Source: Wolfiporia cocos (taxonomy: Eukaryota; Basidiomycota; Agaricomycetes; Polyporales; Phaeolaceae). From it: a stretch of DNA of 64,000 nucleotides. The notes beneath the pieces were generated by a model. That model was not told the DNA's origin. It worked only from the letters and a program-made list of their open reading frames with translations, and searched no databases. Position 1 is the stretch's first letter; the number at the start of each line of letters is the position of its first letter. Both the position numbers and the translations under genes were made by a program. This document shows positions 35,120-46,051 of the stretch, one piece after another. The DNA lies in NCBI GenBank assembly GCA_029448655.1, contig JACCLO010000037.1:1-64000 (forward strand), written 5' to 3'.

Positions 35120-36960
35120 CATGTCATGGAGGGCATAAGCATACTGGGTGCCATGAGCAGAGAGGAGGTTGAGAGTGTCACAGACTGCCTCGGGTAAGGC
35201 TCTTATAGATATCACATGACTTGTTATTGTTTGTCTTAGGTTTGATAAGGTTTAGCTAGAATTCCCTGATACCTTAACAGTCATGCGCCCATACTTACAG
35301 TAGTGCCACCCATGTGACTCACCTTAGGTAGTGCACAGGCCACCTCTTTAGGGTAGACACAGTGTGTCCCCCTGTATGTACATATAGCGCGAGCTGAGGT
35401 CTTACAACCTCAGTTCTACTATTCTTGGCAACCAGGTCAATCCTCACTACCTCTGCGTGTGCGCCCGCCTGCGTCTTGGCAACACTACTATTCTATACTC
35501 GCTAGTCTGTGGTGCAAGACTGCACATACCGCTGTTGTCAGAAAAATATTTTCTCTCGGGTTCTCCGGGCAGGTCTGGATGTGCCGAGATAGGCGAGGTG
35601 TTCGAGGGGTTGATGTCGAGTAGTTTTACCGGTTGAACTTAGCCTGTAGCGATTTAGAACTGCGGCGGTGCGTCGAATAAAGTGGAAATAATAGACATTG
35701 ACTCGAAAATGTTTGTGACCGATTTCCTAAGTCCTAAGCGTACGCCTCGAGCGCAGCCCTTCGTCTGACTTCGTCTGGGTGGAATTCGATGATTTGCTCG
35801 TATCTACACATCGCCTAAATACATGGAGAGCCACGAAATTTTCTACAACATTTTAAGTGTCCTAAAATTTCGAGTGTGCACCCTACAAGCTAGACAATCC
35901 AGAGACGAACCCTGAGATGGTGAAGACTGTCCTGAAACACAAGCAAATTATTTTATGAGACCGATCACCTGTAGATCTAGGGTGGTGCACCGAGGTTGGA
36001 GAGAAAAGACATGGAAAAAGCTATAGGAAGGCAGTTGGGGTTGGGCCAGACCTGGCTAGGCTAGAGAGCCTAGGGAAGCGTCAGATGGCACCTGTTTTGA
36101 CTGGATGAGCAGCCAGATAGTGCCCGCAGGGCTTTTGCGACATTTCAGATTGTGCATGAGCCAGCGAAGGTTCACTGTACGAGTATGATCGAGGCCGATC
36201 ATGATCGGTCAAGCTGTGGCTGAACTACCTCAGATGGGCATTCTGCCTACCAGCTGGCTTTCTGTGGTGTGTTCTGTGTCGTTTTGGTGTGTGTTTGATC
36301 GTGCCCTGGTATTCTTACATGTGTCTAAAGTCTATGGCACATTTATATTGCAGCCGCAGCCACGCGCGAGCTGGAACGGCCAAAGACAATCGAGGCAGGG
36401 CACCGGCCGTGCGGGCCGTCTGGTCCCTTGGGGACACCTGTTCCTGGCCGTGCATGGCATCCCGTGCATGGTCCAGGAGCGCCATCCCTTCAGATATGAA
36501 GCTTATTGAGGAGGAGCTGGACTATAGGTATCAAGTTGCTGAGGATGAAGTGGACGAGCAGTGTGAAGATGAAGAGGGAAACAGGGCAGAAAATTATAAA
36601 GACAAGGATGGGGATTTGGGTCTGGATGAGGACAGAGTTGACAATCTGGATGACCTGCTCAGCAAGAATGGCTTTGCACCACTTTGAGCAATATACACAG
36701 CTTCTCAGATGTGCTCAGATTTTTGTAGTTTGAGCATTCTCAACATCATGTATACCACTTATTTTGTACATTGTGATTCTACATGATGGTTCTGAGGCCT
36801 CTAGGTGTGCACCACATTGTGTGGCATATGCCACAGGCTATAGTATATCCACATAGGTAAGCTGCAACAGCACTTTGCAATTCATATGCCAGCCTGACTA
36901 CCAAACAACAATTCTATACCAGTCTGATGATTAGTTTCCCAGTCACACATTGAATTTGAC
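35120..36960. other. Degraded repeat and exon remnants
   Basis: About 35120-35215 (minus) looks like an upstream exon of the disrupted ORF. About 35230-35530 resembles an LTR promoter region and shares a CTCGCTAGTCTG motif with about 38285, but I see no clear ends. The rest has no recognisable feature except the acidic ORF below. Confidence 0.35.
36487..36687 (+). pseudogene. Acidic ORF fragment, unknown
   Basis: About 67 codons before a TGA form a very acidic tail (IEEELDYRYQVAEDEVDEQ, later DEDRVDNLDDLLSKNG). The frame is open further upstream but looks noncoding there. It may be the last exon of a lost gene. I do not recognise it. Confidence 0.3.
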
Positions 36961-37586
36961 TAGTGATGTGCAGGCCCAGCCCAGCCCAAAAGCCCTGGCT
37001 TTGATGGCCCACCGCTTTTCAAAACCTCAGGCCGGGCCCTCACTGACAGCTCACAGCTTGGCCCAGCCTGGGCCAGGGCCAAGCTGGGGCCTACCACTGC
37101 TAGGATAGTCATCACTATAGCCTTGAAAGTTTGAAATACACCATTTTCAATTGTTCCTTGATGAAAAGGAACATTGAGGCCTACAAATTATAGTGGTATT
37201 AAGTGTCAAAATAACCTTCCACCAGCATGGCATTCAGTAGTGCACCTGCCATATGGGGTATTGTATAGGTGCCCAATGGTGAGTGGCAGGCTTCAACATT
37301 AAGGACATGACTTATTGGCTTTTTATGTAGTCTGAAATGAACAGCATATAATACTATAGTTTAGTTAAGCATACTACTATCCTGTACAATCTTATATTGT
37401 AGTTGCCAGACATTGTAGCCATTAAGGTCACCAGGCTGGGGCTCAACAGCTCAGCCTGGCTCAGCCTGAGATACAAGCTGGGCCCTGGGCCATCTCAAGC
37501 CATGTTGTAAAGCCTAGCTCACCCCAGCCCAAGTAGGGCTTGGCCCAGCTTGGCTCTGGCCTCAAGCCAGGCCTGGCACATCACCT
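36961..37586. mobile_element. hAT-type MITE, second copy, about 626 bp
   Basis: Its ends (TAGTGATGTGCAGGCCCAGC and GCCTGGCACATCACCT) and its body are colinear with the MITE at 33073 once that copy's nested LTR is removed. The flanks AATTTGAC and AGTTTGAC differ by one base, so this is an older insertion. Confidence 0.8.
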
Positions 37587-38568
37587 AGTTTGACTGACAT
37601 TGATAAGATACCTTCAGAGTGGCGATTGAATGCTACTCTGCTGTTGATATTATCAGCACTTATCTACAGAGATCAGATCCTTCCTTGATTGGCAAGTACC
37701 TCCAGCACTGCTCCAGCACTGGTAAGTCATCTCTGTCAGGAATTAGAACCAGTTGTAATCACTTCAAATCAGTTCACACCTCATACAGTTCAATCCAAAG
37801 ACAAACCAGTTCTACCCAAATCCTATAACCACCCCACATTAATGTGTCACAAGAAATTGTGGCGTCATTTTCCCCATTTTTCCATGTTTTTATGCCAAAA
37901 TGCTGGTTTTTAGCCGCTCGTAGGACAGCACGTGCATAGGTAGATAAATGCTTTATCTTATCTAGCTACATCACGGTCTTTCGTCATCACTAGGTAACAA
38001 CGTCACCTTGTATTGTAGCACATGACTTGACTGCACACAGACCACACCTTTAGGGCAAGGCAGTTAGGTAGTTAGGGAGTTGCTGCATGTATATATACTT
38101 GGTGACGTCTGAGGTACTCCTCAGACTTAGTATCTCAGCCTAGGGGGTGTGTCCCCTGGCAACCTCTCAAAACCCTCTGCTGCCTGGCTTGAGTGTAACA
38201 GCGAACTGCATTAGCAACAAGCCCGCTGCTCTCTCCTTGAGGGTGGGGGCCTCTTTCAATATTATTCTTGCTTCACTCTCTGCTCGCTAGTCTGGGGGCA
38301 TTGTGGTACACTCATGGGTTGTGACCTCAGGCATTCGGTGAGGCATCTCAATAGATGCAGCCTCCTGTTCTCCCCTTACGAGGATGGGGGCCCTGTAGGG
38401 CGGATATATAGGATATATAGGGGTTCCCCCGCTTAGGCAGGTAGCATGGTGGTTACCGTGTCATATCACAACATCTCAGAAGCCCAAGAAACTGTTCTAA
38501 TACTCCCAACAAAACAAAGCTACCACAAGGCAATATCTAAACATAAGGTTTATCAAATTCCTGATCTA
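37587..38568. other. Noncoding; possible old LTR promoter region
   Basis: A TATATATA box at about 38090 is followed by a C/T-rich stretch that shares short motifs with 35400-35500. I could not define LTR ends or a target duplication. Confidence 0.3.
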
Positions 38569-38932
38569 TGTCACAGATCTGGGACATTCTACGAATTTTT
38601 CTATATTTTTACCTATTTTTCTGGCATTTCTACGAGCTTATTTACACTTACACTTGTAACCGCCCATAGACACGTCCATGTACACAAACAACACATACAT
38701 AACATGCATGTCCAAACTAGTTACTCAGCGGACTAGTTCTCCGAAGTCACACCCCTTAGTAATATCCCAATACCAGGCTATGTCACTAGGGATGACATGG
38801 AATACCGTGTGTATCATGCAATGGGGAATACCCCCCTAATATAACCCTATACTCCTGATGAGGAGGAGCAGGCTATGTCCTGCCTATAAGATGCAGGTCA
38901 CCATGCATGTCATAAGTCTCAGTGGTCGAGTA
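38569..38932 (+). repeat. Truncated gypsy-type LTR fragment
   Basis: It starts TGTCACAGATCTGGGACA and is recognisably homologous over more than 300 bp to the sense strand of the solo LTR at 21525-22223, but no right end is present. Truncation coincides with the mini LTR element that follows. Confidence 0.7.
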
Positions 38933-38946
38933 TGACACGGATAACT

Positions 38947-39866
38947 TATCACAAGACGCGCTGCGGACCCAATGCAACGTGCTTATGAGTGGCATAATAG
39001 CCACTCCCCCAAAAGGGCTACGATAACAGCTCATGCTGCTATCGAGGGTCCAGCTATATCTGCAGTTCATATTCCCACGCTCGGCGCCTATTAGACACTC
39101 TATGGTGTAGGCCATGTATGCCGGCGCCACGTACGGGTAATGTACCCTAGTTATTGCTCCGTAACGTCTATGATATTATGCTTTCGCATTATCTGTGACA
39201 TTACCCCCACTTCAAGGATTAACCGTCTCTGGTTAAGGAGATAACTTAGGCTGCATCAAGCCGCCCCCGGTACTAAGTATCACTTCTACTATGCTTTGTC
39301 ATTGTGCCTGGTGAAGGGTACCCCCAATCCCTTATACCATTTGGCTTATGACGTGTGTGCCAACCTCTTGAAGGCCCGACTTACACCCTGGATTTTGGGT
39401 GCGGGTTAAGGCTATTTAATAGTAGTTTTTACCACGCAAGCTTTGACCAATCTTATCCCCTGATACCTTACGGTTATAGAGGGGCCCCATGATACAGGGG
39501 GTCACGTGGTGGGTACTTTTCCCTCAGCCGCCAGTGGTTCGGAAGCGCCCCAGGCAGTGGAAATATTTGCCACCACCCAGGTTCGAACCGGCGACCGGGT
39601 GAGCTGTTATTATATCACAAGACGCGCTGCGGACCCAATGCAACGTGCTTATGAGTGGCATAATAGCCACTCCCCCAAAAGGGCTACGATAACAGCTCAT
39701 GCTGCTATCGAGGGTCCAGCTATATCTGCAGTTCATATTCCCACGCTCGGCGCCTATTAGACACTCTATGGTGTAGGCCATGTATGCCGGCGCCACGTAC
39801 GGGTAATGTACCCTAGTTATTGCTCCGTAACGTCTATGATATTATGCTTTCGCATTATCTGTGACA
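38947..39866 (-). mobile_element. Mini LTR element (TRIM-like), 920 bp
   Basis: Two 254-bp direct repeats (38947-39200 and 39613-39866), which look identical, flank a 412-bp noncoding middle. Next to the left LTR the plus strand reads TTACCCCCACTTCAAGG, a minus-sense purine tract. Next to the right LTR, TGAGCTGTTAT (39600-39610) is the complement of ATAACAGCTCA inside the LTR (39023-39033), a self-priming site. No clear target duplication was found. Confidence 0.75.
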
Positions 39867-39925
39867 CATGCAAGAGCTGCGGCCGGAAGGACTGCACAAA
39901 CATGGAGGGGTGATGCAATTGGAGG

Positions 39926-40258
39926 GTGCCAGCATCCAAGGTGGACAATAAGGGGGCTCAGAAATCTACTAGCGGCAACCCCCCCACACCTCATGGCAAA
40001 GGTCACATGGTCCAGGTCACCACAACAGAGATGTGGATCCCAGATGACAGTGACAACTCCATGGGCAACTCCACCGCCCATTCATCCGTGCGCATCACGG
40101 AGGTAGAGGAACCACTGGCCAGTACACCGGCTCCATCAACAGCCCCAATTGGTCAGCCACCGAATTGGGGCACTACCATTATCCCATGGCATTCAGTTGC
40201 CCAGAAAACTCCTGACCATCCAGCTAGCGAGTCGAATTTTCGCCTTCAGCACATGTGA
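39926..40258 (+). pseudogene. Possible Gag C-terminal remnant of the host gypsy element
   Basis: This open frame of about 110 codons is rich in Pro, Ser and Thr and ends at TGA 40256, close to the pol frame. Its position suits the end of gag. No zinc knuckle or capsid-like region is present, so it is a remnant at best. Confidence 0.4.
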
Positions 40259-42195
40259 ATCCTTGCCTATGTGTGCTGTGTACTAGTATAGTTGCCTGTA
40301 CTGCTGACCTGCTTGTAAAAAATTGTGAAAATTTATATCACTATTACAAGAATCATGCATGTGATAAGTCCCGATCTTTCCAGATCTGGGTTGACTTGTG
40401 GGTCTATGGTCAGAAAGTGCAAGGCTTGGCTTTAATCGATAGTGGAGCAACGTTATCAGTCATCAACTCAGACTTTGTTGACAAACATCGTCTAGTCACC
40501 CACGATAAGAAAGACCCTTTTTGGATTCATAATGCAGATGGATCATACAACAAAAATGGTCTCATCAATAAGTCAGTTAAAGGATTCATGCAACATGGCG
40601 AGCACAAGGAAAAGGTATTCCTTACCATCATGAAAATCCACAACCACGACCTTATCCTAGGATATGACTGGTTAATTAAACATAACCCCACTATGGACTG
40701 GAACTCTGGCAGTCTGGTATATCGATGTGGGTCTGCATGCCCAGAAGCCTCAGAATCGTCCCCTGATTCGGAAGAAGTTGCACCCGATGACGAAGAGGAC
40801 AATAATAACATCAGCAACATTTGGGATTCTGCGCTAGACACGATTGGAGATGGAAACCCTGATGATCCATTTATCAAGTGGATCGGTACCCTGTCCAATG
40901 AGGAATTGGGACTCCTCATGGGAATGGTAGGAGAAATCCACCAGAACAGACCAGAAGCTGCAACCGAAAAATGGAAGCAGCTTGTGCCTAAGGAATATTG
41001 GGAATTCGGCCCAATGGTATTTTCGCAAAAAGCATCCGAAAGGATGCCAACACGTAAGCCATATGATCATGCCATCAATTTAATCGAAGGCACTCCATTG
41101 CCAACACTGGCCAAACCATATTCCCTCTTGCCAAAGGAAGAAAATTCCCTCCGTGACTGGATCGCTGAAGAAAAGCGAAAAGGCTACATCTGAGATTCAA
41201 GCTCCCCTATGGCCAGCCCAGTATTTTTCGTTGCCAAGAAAGATGGAACCTTGTGCATGGTAATCAATTACAGGAAGCTGAACGAAATAACTGTGGATAA
41301 CAAGTACCCTATACCCCAGATATCGGACCTTATCAACCAACTCTCAGGTGCATCGATCTTTACTAAGATCGACCTGAGATGGGGTTACAACAACGTCCGT
41401 ATCAAGGAAGGTGATGAATGGAAAACAGCATTCATTACTAAACAGGGGTTGTACGAAGCCATGGTTATGTATTTCGGTTTCAAGAACGTGCCAGGGACTT
41501 TCCAAGCAATGATGAACGACGTCCTAAAGGATTTCATTGCCACCGGAAAAGTCATAGTCTATCTGGACGACATACTGATCTTTGGCAACGACTTAGCGGA
41601 ACACCGCAAAATCACCAAGGCAGTCCTGAAAAGGCTGCGGGACAATGATCTATATGCCAAACCCGAGAAATGCTTCTTTGAAAAAAGTAGCATCGACTAT
41701 TTGGGTATGATAATTTCTAAGGGCAGAGTCGAAATGGACCCCTCGAAACTATCAGGAGTATTAGATTGGCTGACCCCAACCAAGGTGAAGGAAGTTCAAG
41801 CCTTTTTAGGCTTTGCGAACTTCTATCGGCGGTTTATTCAGGACTTCTTGAAAATTGTGAAACCCCTGACAACACTCATGAAGAAGTCGGAGAAATGGCA
41901 TTGGGATGAAGCACAGGAAGAAGCTTTCCAAAAGCTCAAGGCGGCCTTTACAACTGCCCCCATCTTACATATTCCGGACAAAATTCAGAAATTCCGTATA
42001 GAAGCCAACACATCAGACTTTGCGACTGGAGCAGTCCTAACGCAATGGTCACCAGATAGTTGGAAATGGAATCCTTGCGCCTTCTATTCCACAGGCATGA
42101 CTGCCCCGGAACGGAACTACAAAATTTATGACAAAGAGATGCTAGCCATAATTCGAGCATTAGAAGAATGGCAACATTATCTCGAAGGTCACCCG
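40255..42195 (+). pseudogene. pol: Pol segment 1 of the host gypsy element: protease, RT, start of RNase H
   Basis: The protease site is LIDSGATLSVINSDF near 40435. RT follows, with MASPVFFVAKKDG, FTKIDLRWGYNNVRI and the YLDD catalytic motif (VYLDDILIF near 41565). RNase H begins with EANTSDFATGAVLTQ and EERNYKIYDKEM-type residues, and is cut at 42195 by the tandem array. An in-frame TGA at 41191-41193, where CGA would fit, lies between the thumb-side PYSLLPKEE block and the RT start. The reading frame is otherwise open. Confidence 0.88.
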
Positions 42196-43289
42196 TGACA
42201 CAGATGGCTCTGTGGGACTCACCAAGCCAGTATCCTGCGATGAACTAGGCGACTTAGGTGAGGAAGAGGTTATCAGACGCAGTAGGAGGTAGGAGGTTCT
42301 TCTACGGCGTACGCCGAGAAGAATAGAACTGAAGTTAAAGAGCGCTTGGCTCCTACTTATATACATTGTGTCGGGAGGGCACGTGCTACTAGCTAGCGGT
42401 TGCCTTACCGGGTTATGTGGCTTTGCCAAGTGGCAAAGCTTTATCTTATCTGATGTTTAGTTACTCTATCTAGAATGGCCGTGGAAGGCCCTAATGGCCG
42501 ACCCAATCGTAATAGAGGGATTATGTCTTATCTGTGATACTAACGCGGGCGCAGCCCGGGTATAGGTGAAGCCGGTTGCCGGATACCTTGCGGCATAATG
42601 GCGATTGGCCGTGCTTCGTTGGATGACCAAGGCGAGACGCCGAGGTCGTTATGCCATTGGACGGGTAGTACCGTGGCATGTGTTACAGCCCGGTCCGGAT
42701 GGTTACCGGGGCATGTATTGGTCTTAGCCGTGAGGCGAGGACCGGTGTTTGGGCAGCGCCGTGATGGCAGAAGCCCGGGACTTGGAGAACGCCGAGTCCG
42801 TGAGATGGCCGAGAAGGCCGAGCCTATAGCGATATTGCCTTGATGCTAATATAGTGCTATTTGGCCGTGTTGCCATTATTATGCGAAGGCGTGGCGCGCC
42901 TGAGGTGCCATTGTGATCAAGGATCTTATGGCGGTGGGAAGCCGGGAAGGCCGACCCAATAGTACAAGGCCGCGAGGCACTGTTTGTACATGTGGACATT
43001 ATTATGCGAGCGTGCCGCGCTCGGCCTATCATTATGATCTACGATCTATGACGTGGCTGGTCTTGCTCTGACGGGCGAGACCTTTATGACGTAGCTGTAA
43101 CTATGCTATTGGACCGGAAGGTGCCGTAGCGTTATGTATGCTGGTCATGTGGTGATAAGCCCAGTTAAGAGCTTGTCGTGGTGGCAATGGGAGTTAACCC
43201 GTAGATAACTTGTAGTTAGACGTATAAATCCCAGGTAAATTGCTATAATCGTAGGAAAAATGCTGTAAGCCCCAGATAAATCTGTGACA
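42196..43289 (-). repeat. Array LTR copy 1
   Basis: This LTR runs from TGACACAGATGG to ATAAATCTGTGACA, 1094 bp. A sense TATATAA box lies 33 nt upstream of AGTTCTATTCTT (42330-42319), the inferred RNA start. Confidence 0.9.
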
Positions 43290-43358
43290 TTACCCCCGCT
43301 TTAGGTTTCATCGTCCCTGATGAAACTATTCCTCATTGTGTACGTCCCAAGAGCGGTA

Positions 43359-43391
43359 TAACGCGTGATGACGAAGTGTCAAATGCCGTTA
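43359..43391. repeat. Structured hairpin repeat 1
   Basis: Outer stem TAACG/CGTTA, symmetrical 5-nt internal loop (CGTGA and AATGC), inner stem TGAC/GTCA, loop GAAGT. It recurs at 50173 and 55132. Confidence 0.7.
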
Positions 43392-43494
43392 TGGTGCTGC
43401 TTCAATTTGTCAATTGAACAGGGATAAATGGGAGTTTCAGGACTTGTGGTGGAACCTGAGCGTGGAAGGCGATTTTATTCCTTATAGTGATTTG

Positions 43495-43527
43495 TAACGC
43501 GTGATAGCGAAGTGCTAAATGCCGTTA
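43495..43527. repeat. Structured hairpin repeat 2
   Basis: Same plan as repeat 1. The outer stem is TAACG/CGTTA and the inner stem TAGC/GCTA, so two inner base pairs have changed on both sides. It recurs at 50309 and 55268. Confidence 0.7.
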
Positions 43528-43538
43528 CTAGCGATTAT

Positions 43539-43572
43539 CAACGCGTGATGACCGAAAGGTCAAATGCCGTTG
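43539..43572. repeat. Structured hairpin repeat 3
   Basis: The outer stem is CAACG/CGTTG, so the end pair has changed on both sides. The inner stem is TGACC/GGTCA, capped by a GAAA tetraloop. It recurs at 50353 and 55312. Confidence 0.7.
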
Positions 43573-43631
43573 TTAGGGAGATGTAGTCGTGTTACTAGAG
43601 TGTGCTGTCATTGTGCATGCGGATCCTAAGA

Positions 43632-45259
43632 GGAGGGACTCTCCTGTTATCGCTGAAGGTGTTCTAGTGCCTTTTCGCGACCTTGGTCGGATTATTGCTT
43701 TTGCTTATGACGTTACTCGTAGTAGAAGGCGATATGGAAATGGTCATCATATAGTGCCTTTGAATCTACTTGTAATCTGTATCTCCAATAGCTTGCCAAG
43801 CGTATTAGAGGGTGCATTGTGTCGTTGTACGTATTTCGGATAGCATTGTGCGATATTCCTTAGAGTGAGGGCTTCACTGTTAGCTCTGGAGATTTTCTAG
43901 TGTCTCTTCGAGCCCTTGGGCGGATATGTTGCTTATGCGTAGTACCCATTGAGTGTGACATAGCGGTGCTTTTTCGACGTCTATTGCCTAGCGGTGAATG
44001 GGATTGCAAGTTCCTTCGTTCGCGTGGCGGGTGTCTTAGGCTTTGTGCTTGTACAGGGGTAATCCTACTTTGTACGACTTATGCGGTTTGAACGGTTATT
44101 AAAGGGCGTCGCCTTATGAACGTTTATGAGGCGTCGCCTCCCTAGTATCGCAAGTACTAAGCGTGTGACATTTGTCAATGCCCATTTGTTACAGGGGTTG
44201 TGTCCCCTAGTTAGATTGCTTCTACGTAGCGATCTCTTCGGAGTCGTAAGTTCCGGAATGAAGCTGTGCCTTCGTTGTTGTATGCACTTATTTATTAACG
44301 AGTAGGCTTCTCGTGTAAAACCCCATAGTATAAGTACTAATCATTGTGCATTATGGTCAATGCTTATGATTGTATTCCCTGATACTGTAGTGTCGTTGCC
44401 GTAGTGAGGCCTTATTGGGTAACCGTGAGAACATACATCCTTGTCAGGAGTTGTCTCGTATAGGTGTATCCCGTAAGGGCTGAAGTCCCATGGTGGCGAT
44501 GACGGTAGTTTCCAATGTGCTTGTATGTCGTTAAAGTCGTTCTTCGATTGAGTATGACATTGTAAGCGTGGGAACTGGGATGATCGTTGGGGAAGGGTAT
44601 ATTTCGCTATTGGATAGATAGCTACTATATTCCTATTACAGGGTTGTCGTCCATATACGAATAGGACAGTACGAGCATGAATGAGGGTAATCGGGCCTCT
44701 TAGTGCATGTCGTTTGTTGCTTTAATGACCGTAAGGTTCATTTGTAAGCGTGGGATAGTGGACTTGTTAAGGTCCTAGGTGCGAAATTAGGGTTTCCACC
44801 CCCTCTTTCACGTTTGATCTCCCGATCAAACCTATCCAGATGGTTTTGGTTTTTAAAGAGGTTAAACCGCCTCTATACCCAGATAAGGGTGGGTGGATGT
44901 GGGCCGAAGGTATTCTTGACGTATATCCATATACGGCTGTATCCAGTGTAGTCGCTCGCATATGCGACCAGATTTTTATACTAAGGTTTCCAAGCCCTAG
45001 TTTGTCGGAATCGAAGGGTTTTCCAGGCCCATATTCGATGTAGTGACGAGATGTAATCCTTTCTTGACGTAAGGATACAGATCCGGATTTATTTATTACG
45101 CGTCTCGACGGCGTAGGTTTCCGTAAACCAAGCAATTAAATGATAACCGATTGCCAAATCGGCTTGATTGAATTAATAAGGGGGACTCCCTTGTTATCTC
45201 TGGAAGTTTTCGAGTGCTTCTTCGAGACCTTTTGCGGACGATCGCATTGAGTTGCTAAG
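43632..45259. repeat. Family of three dispersed ~70-nt repeats
   Basis: Diverged copies lie at about 43632-43704, 43866-43936 and 45179-45259. They share GGGACTCxCxTGTTATC, a CTGGAxxTTTTCxAGTG core and TTCGAGxCCTTxxGCGGA. They recur in internal regions 2 and 3. Confidence 0.6.
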
Positions 45260-46051
45260 GTGTATTTTTCGAATTCGGTTATTCTCCCCACAGAGAAAAG
45301 TTGAATCGAAGTGAAATCAAAAGTGAGGTAGCTAGCCTCGTGACGAATTTTGCGATTGGCGTGCGAAATTGTCGACTTCAATACAGGGGGGGACCGGTTG
45401 GAAACCGGTGTAGATTCGGCGATTGTGCGAGAATGCCGAATGAAGTGTGATTCTAGAAGCCTTGCGGCCTCCGCTACACTTCAAGGGAACGCGTATTAAT
45501 AGCGTGTGTCCCTTGTTTTCCTTTCCTCTAACCCAGATTGCAAGATTCAATGAAGTAATCTTGTTGCGATCTGTTTGTACATGGGTGGCTGGTGGAAACA
45601 GCGCTGTACCCAATTATTTATAGACGCTTGTCAGACGTCTCTTCCCAATCGGATGGTAATTTCCTTGTCAGGAATTCCATTACCAAAAGGGGTGCCCCCG
45701 TTCTAAGGTTCTTTGTGACATGTGACCAAATGACAGATGCTCAATAACCCGAATCCCCTTTTCAGGAGCGAAGACCGAAGTCAAACGGGCGCCGATAGAT
45801 TAAGAATCTTAATCGACTTGGTACTTAGGCATTCCCATAGTAATAATAGTTATAAGCATATGTTTGCCAAGCGTACGCGATCCTACGTCGAGTAAGGTAC
45901 TAGTATCGTTTTTCGATTGACTTATTGTACCTAAGACGTAAAAGGTTGCTTTATATGTACATAAGCGACCTTAACCAGGCTAGATAACCTGGGAACCAGC
46001 AGGTGACGCAGGATTTCCAGAGGCGAATACAAATGCTATTGGACGGTTTCT

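Noticed and set aside
39580..39600. GGTTCGAACC with flanks like a tRNA B box, suggesting a SINE
   Set aside because: The motif is palindromic, no A box lies at the right distance, and it is inside the mini LTR element's internal region.
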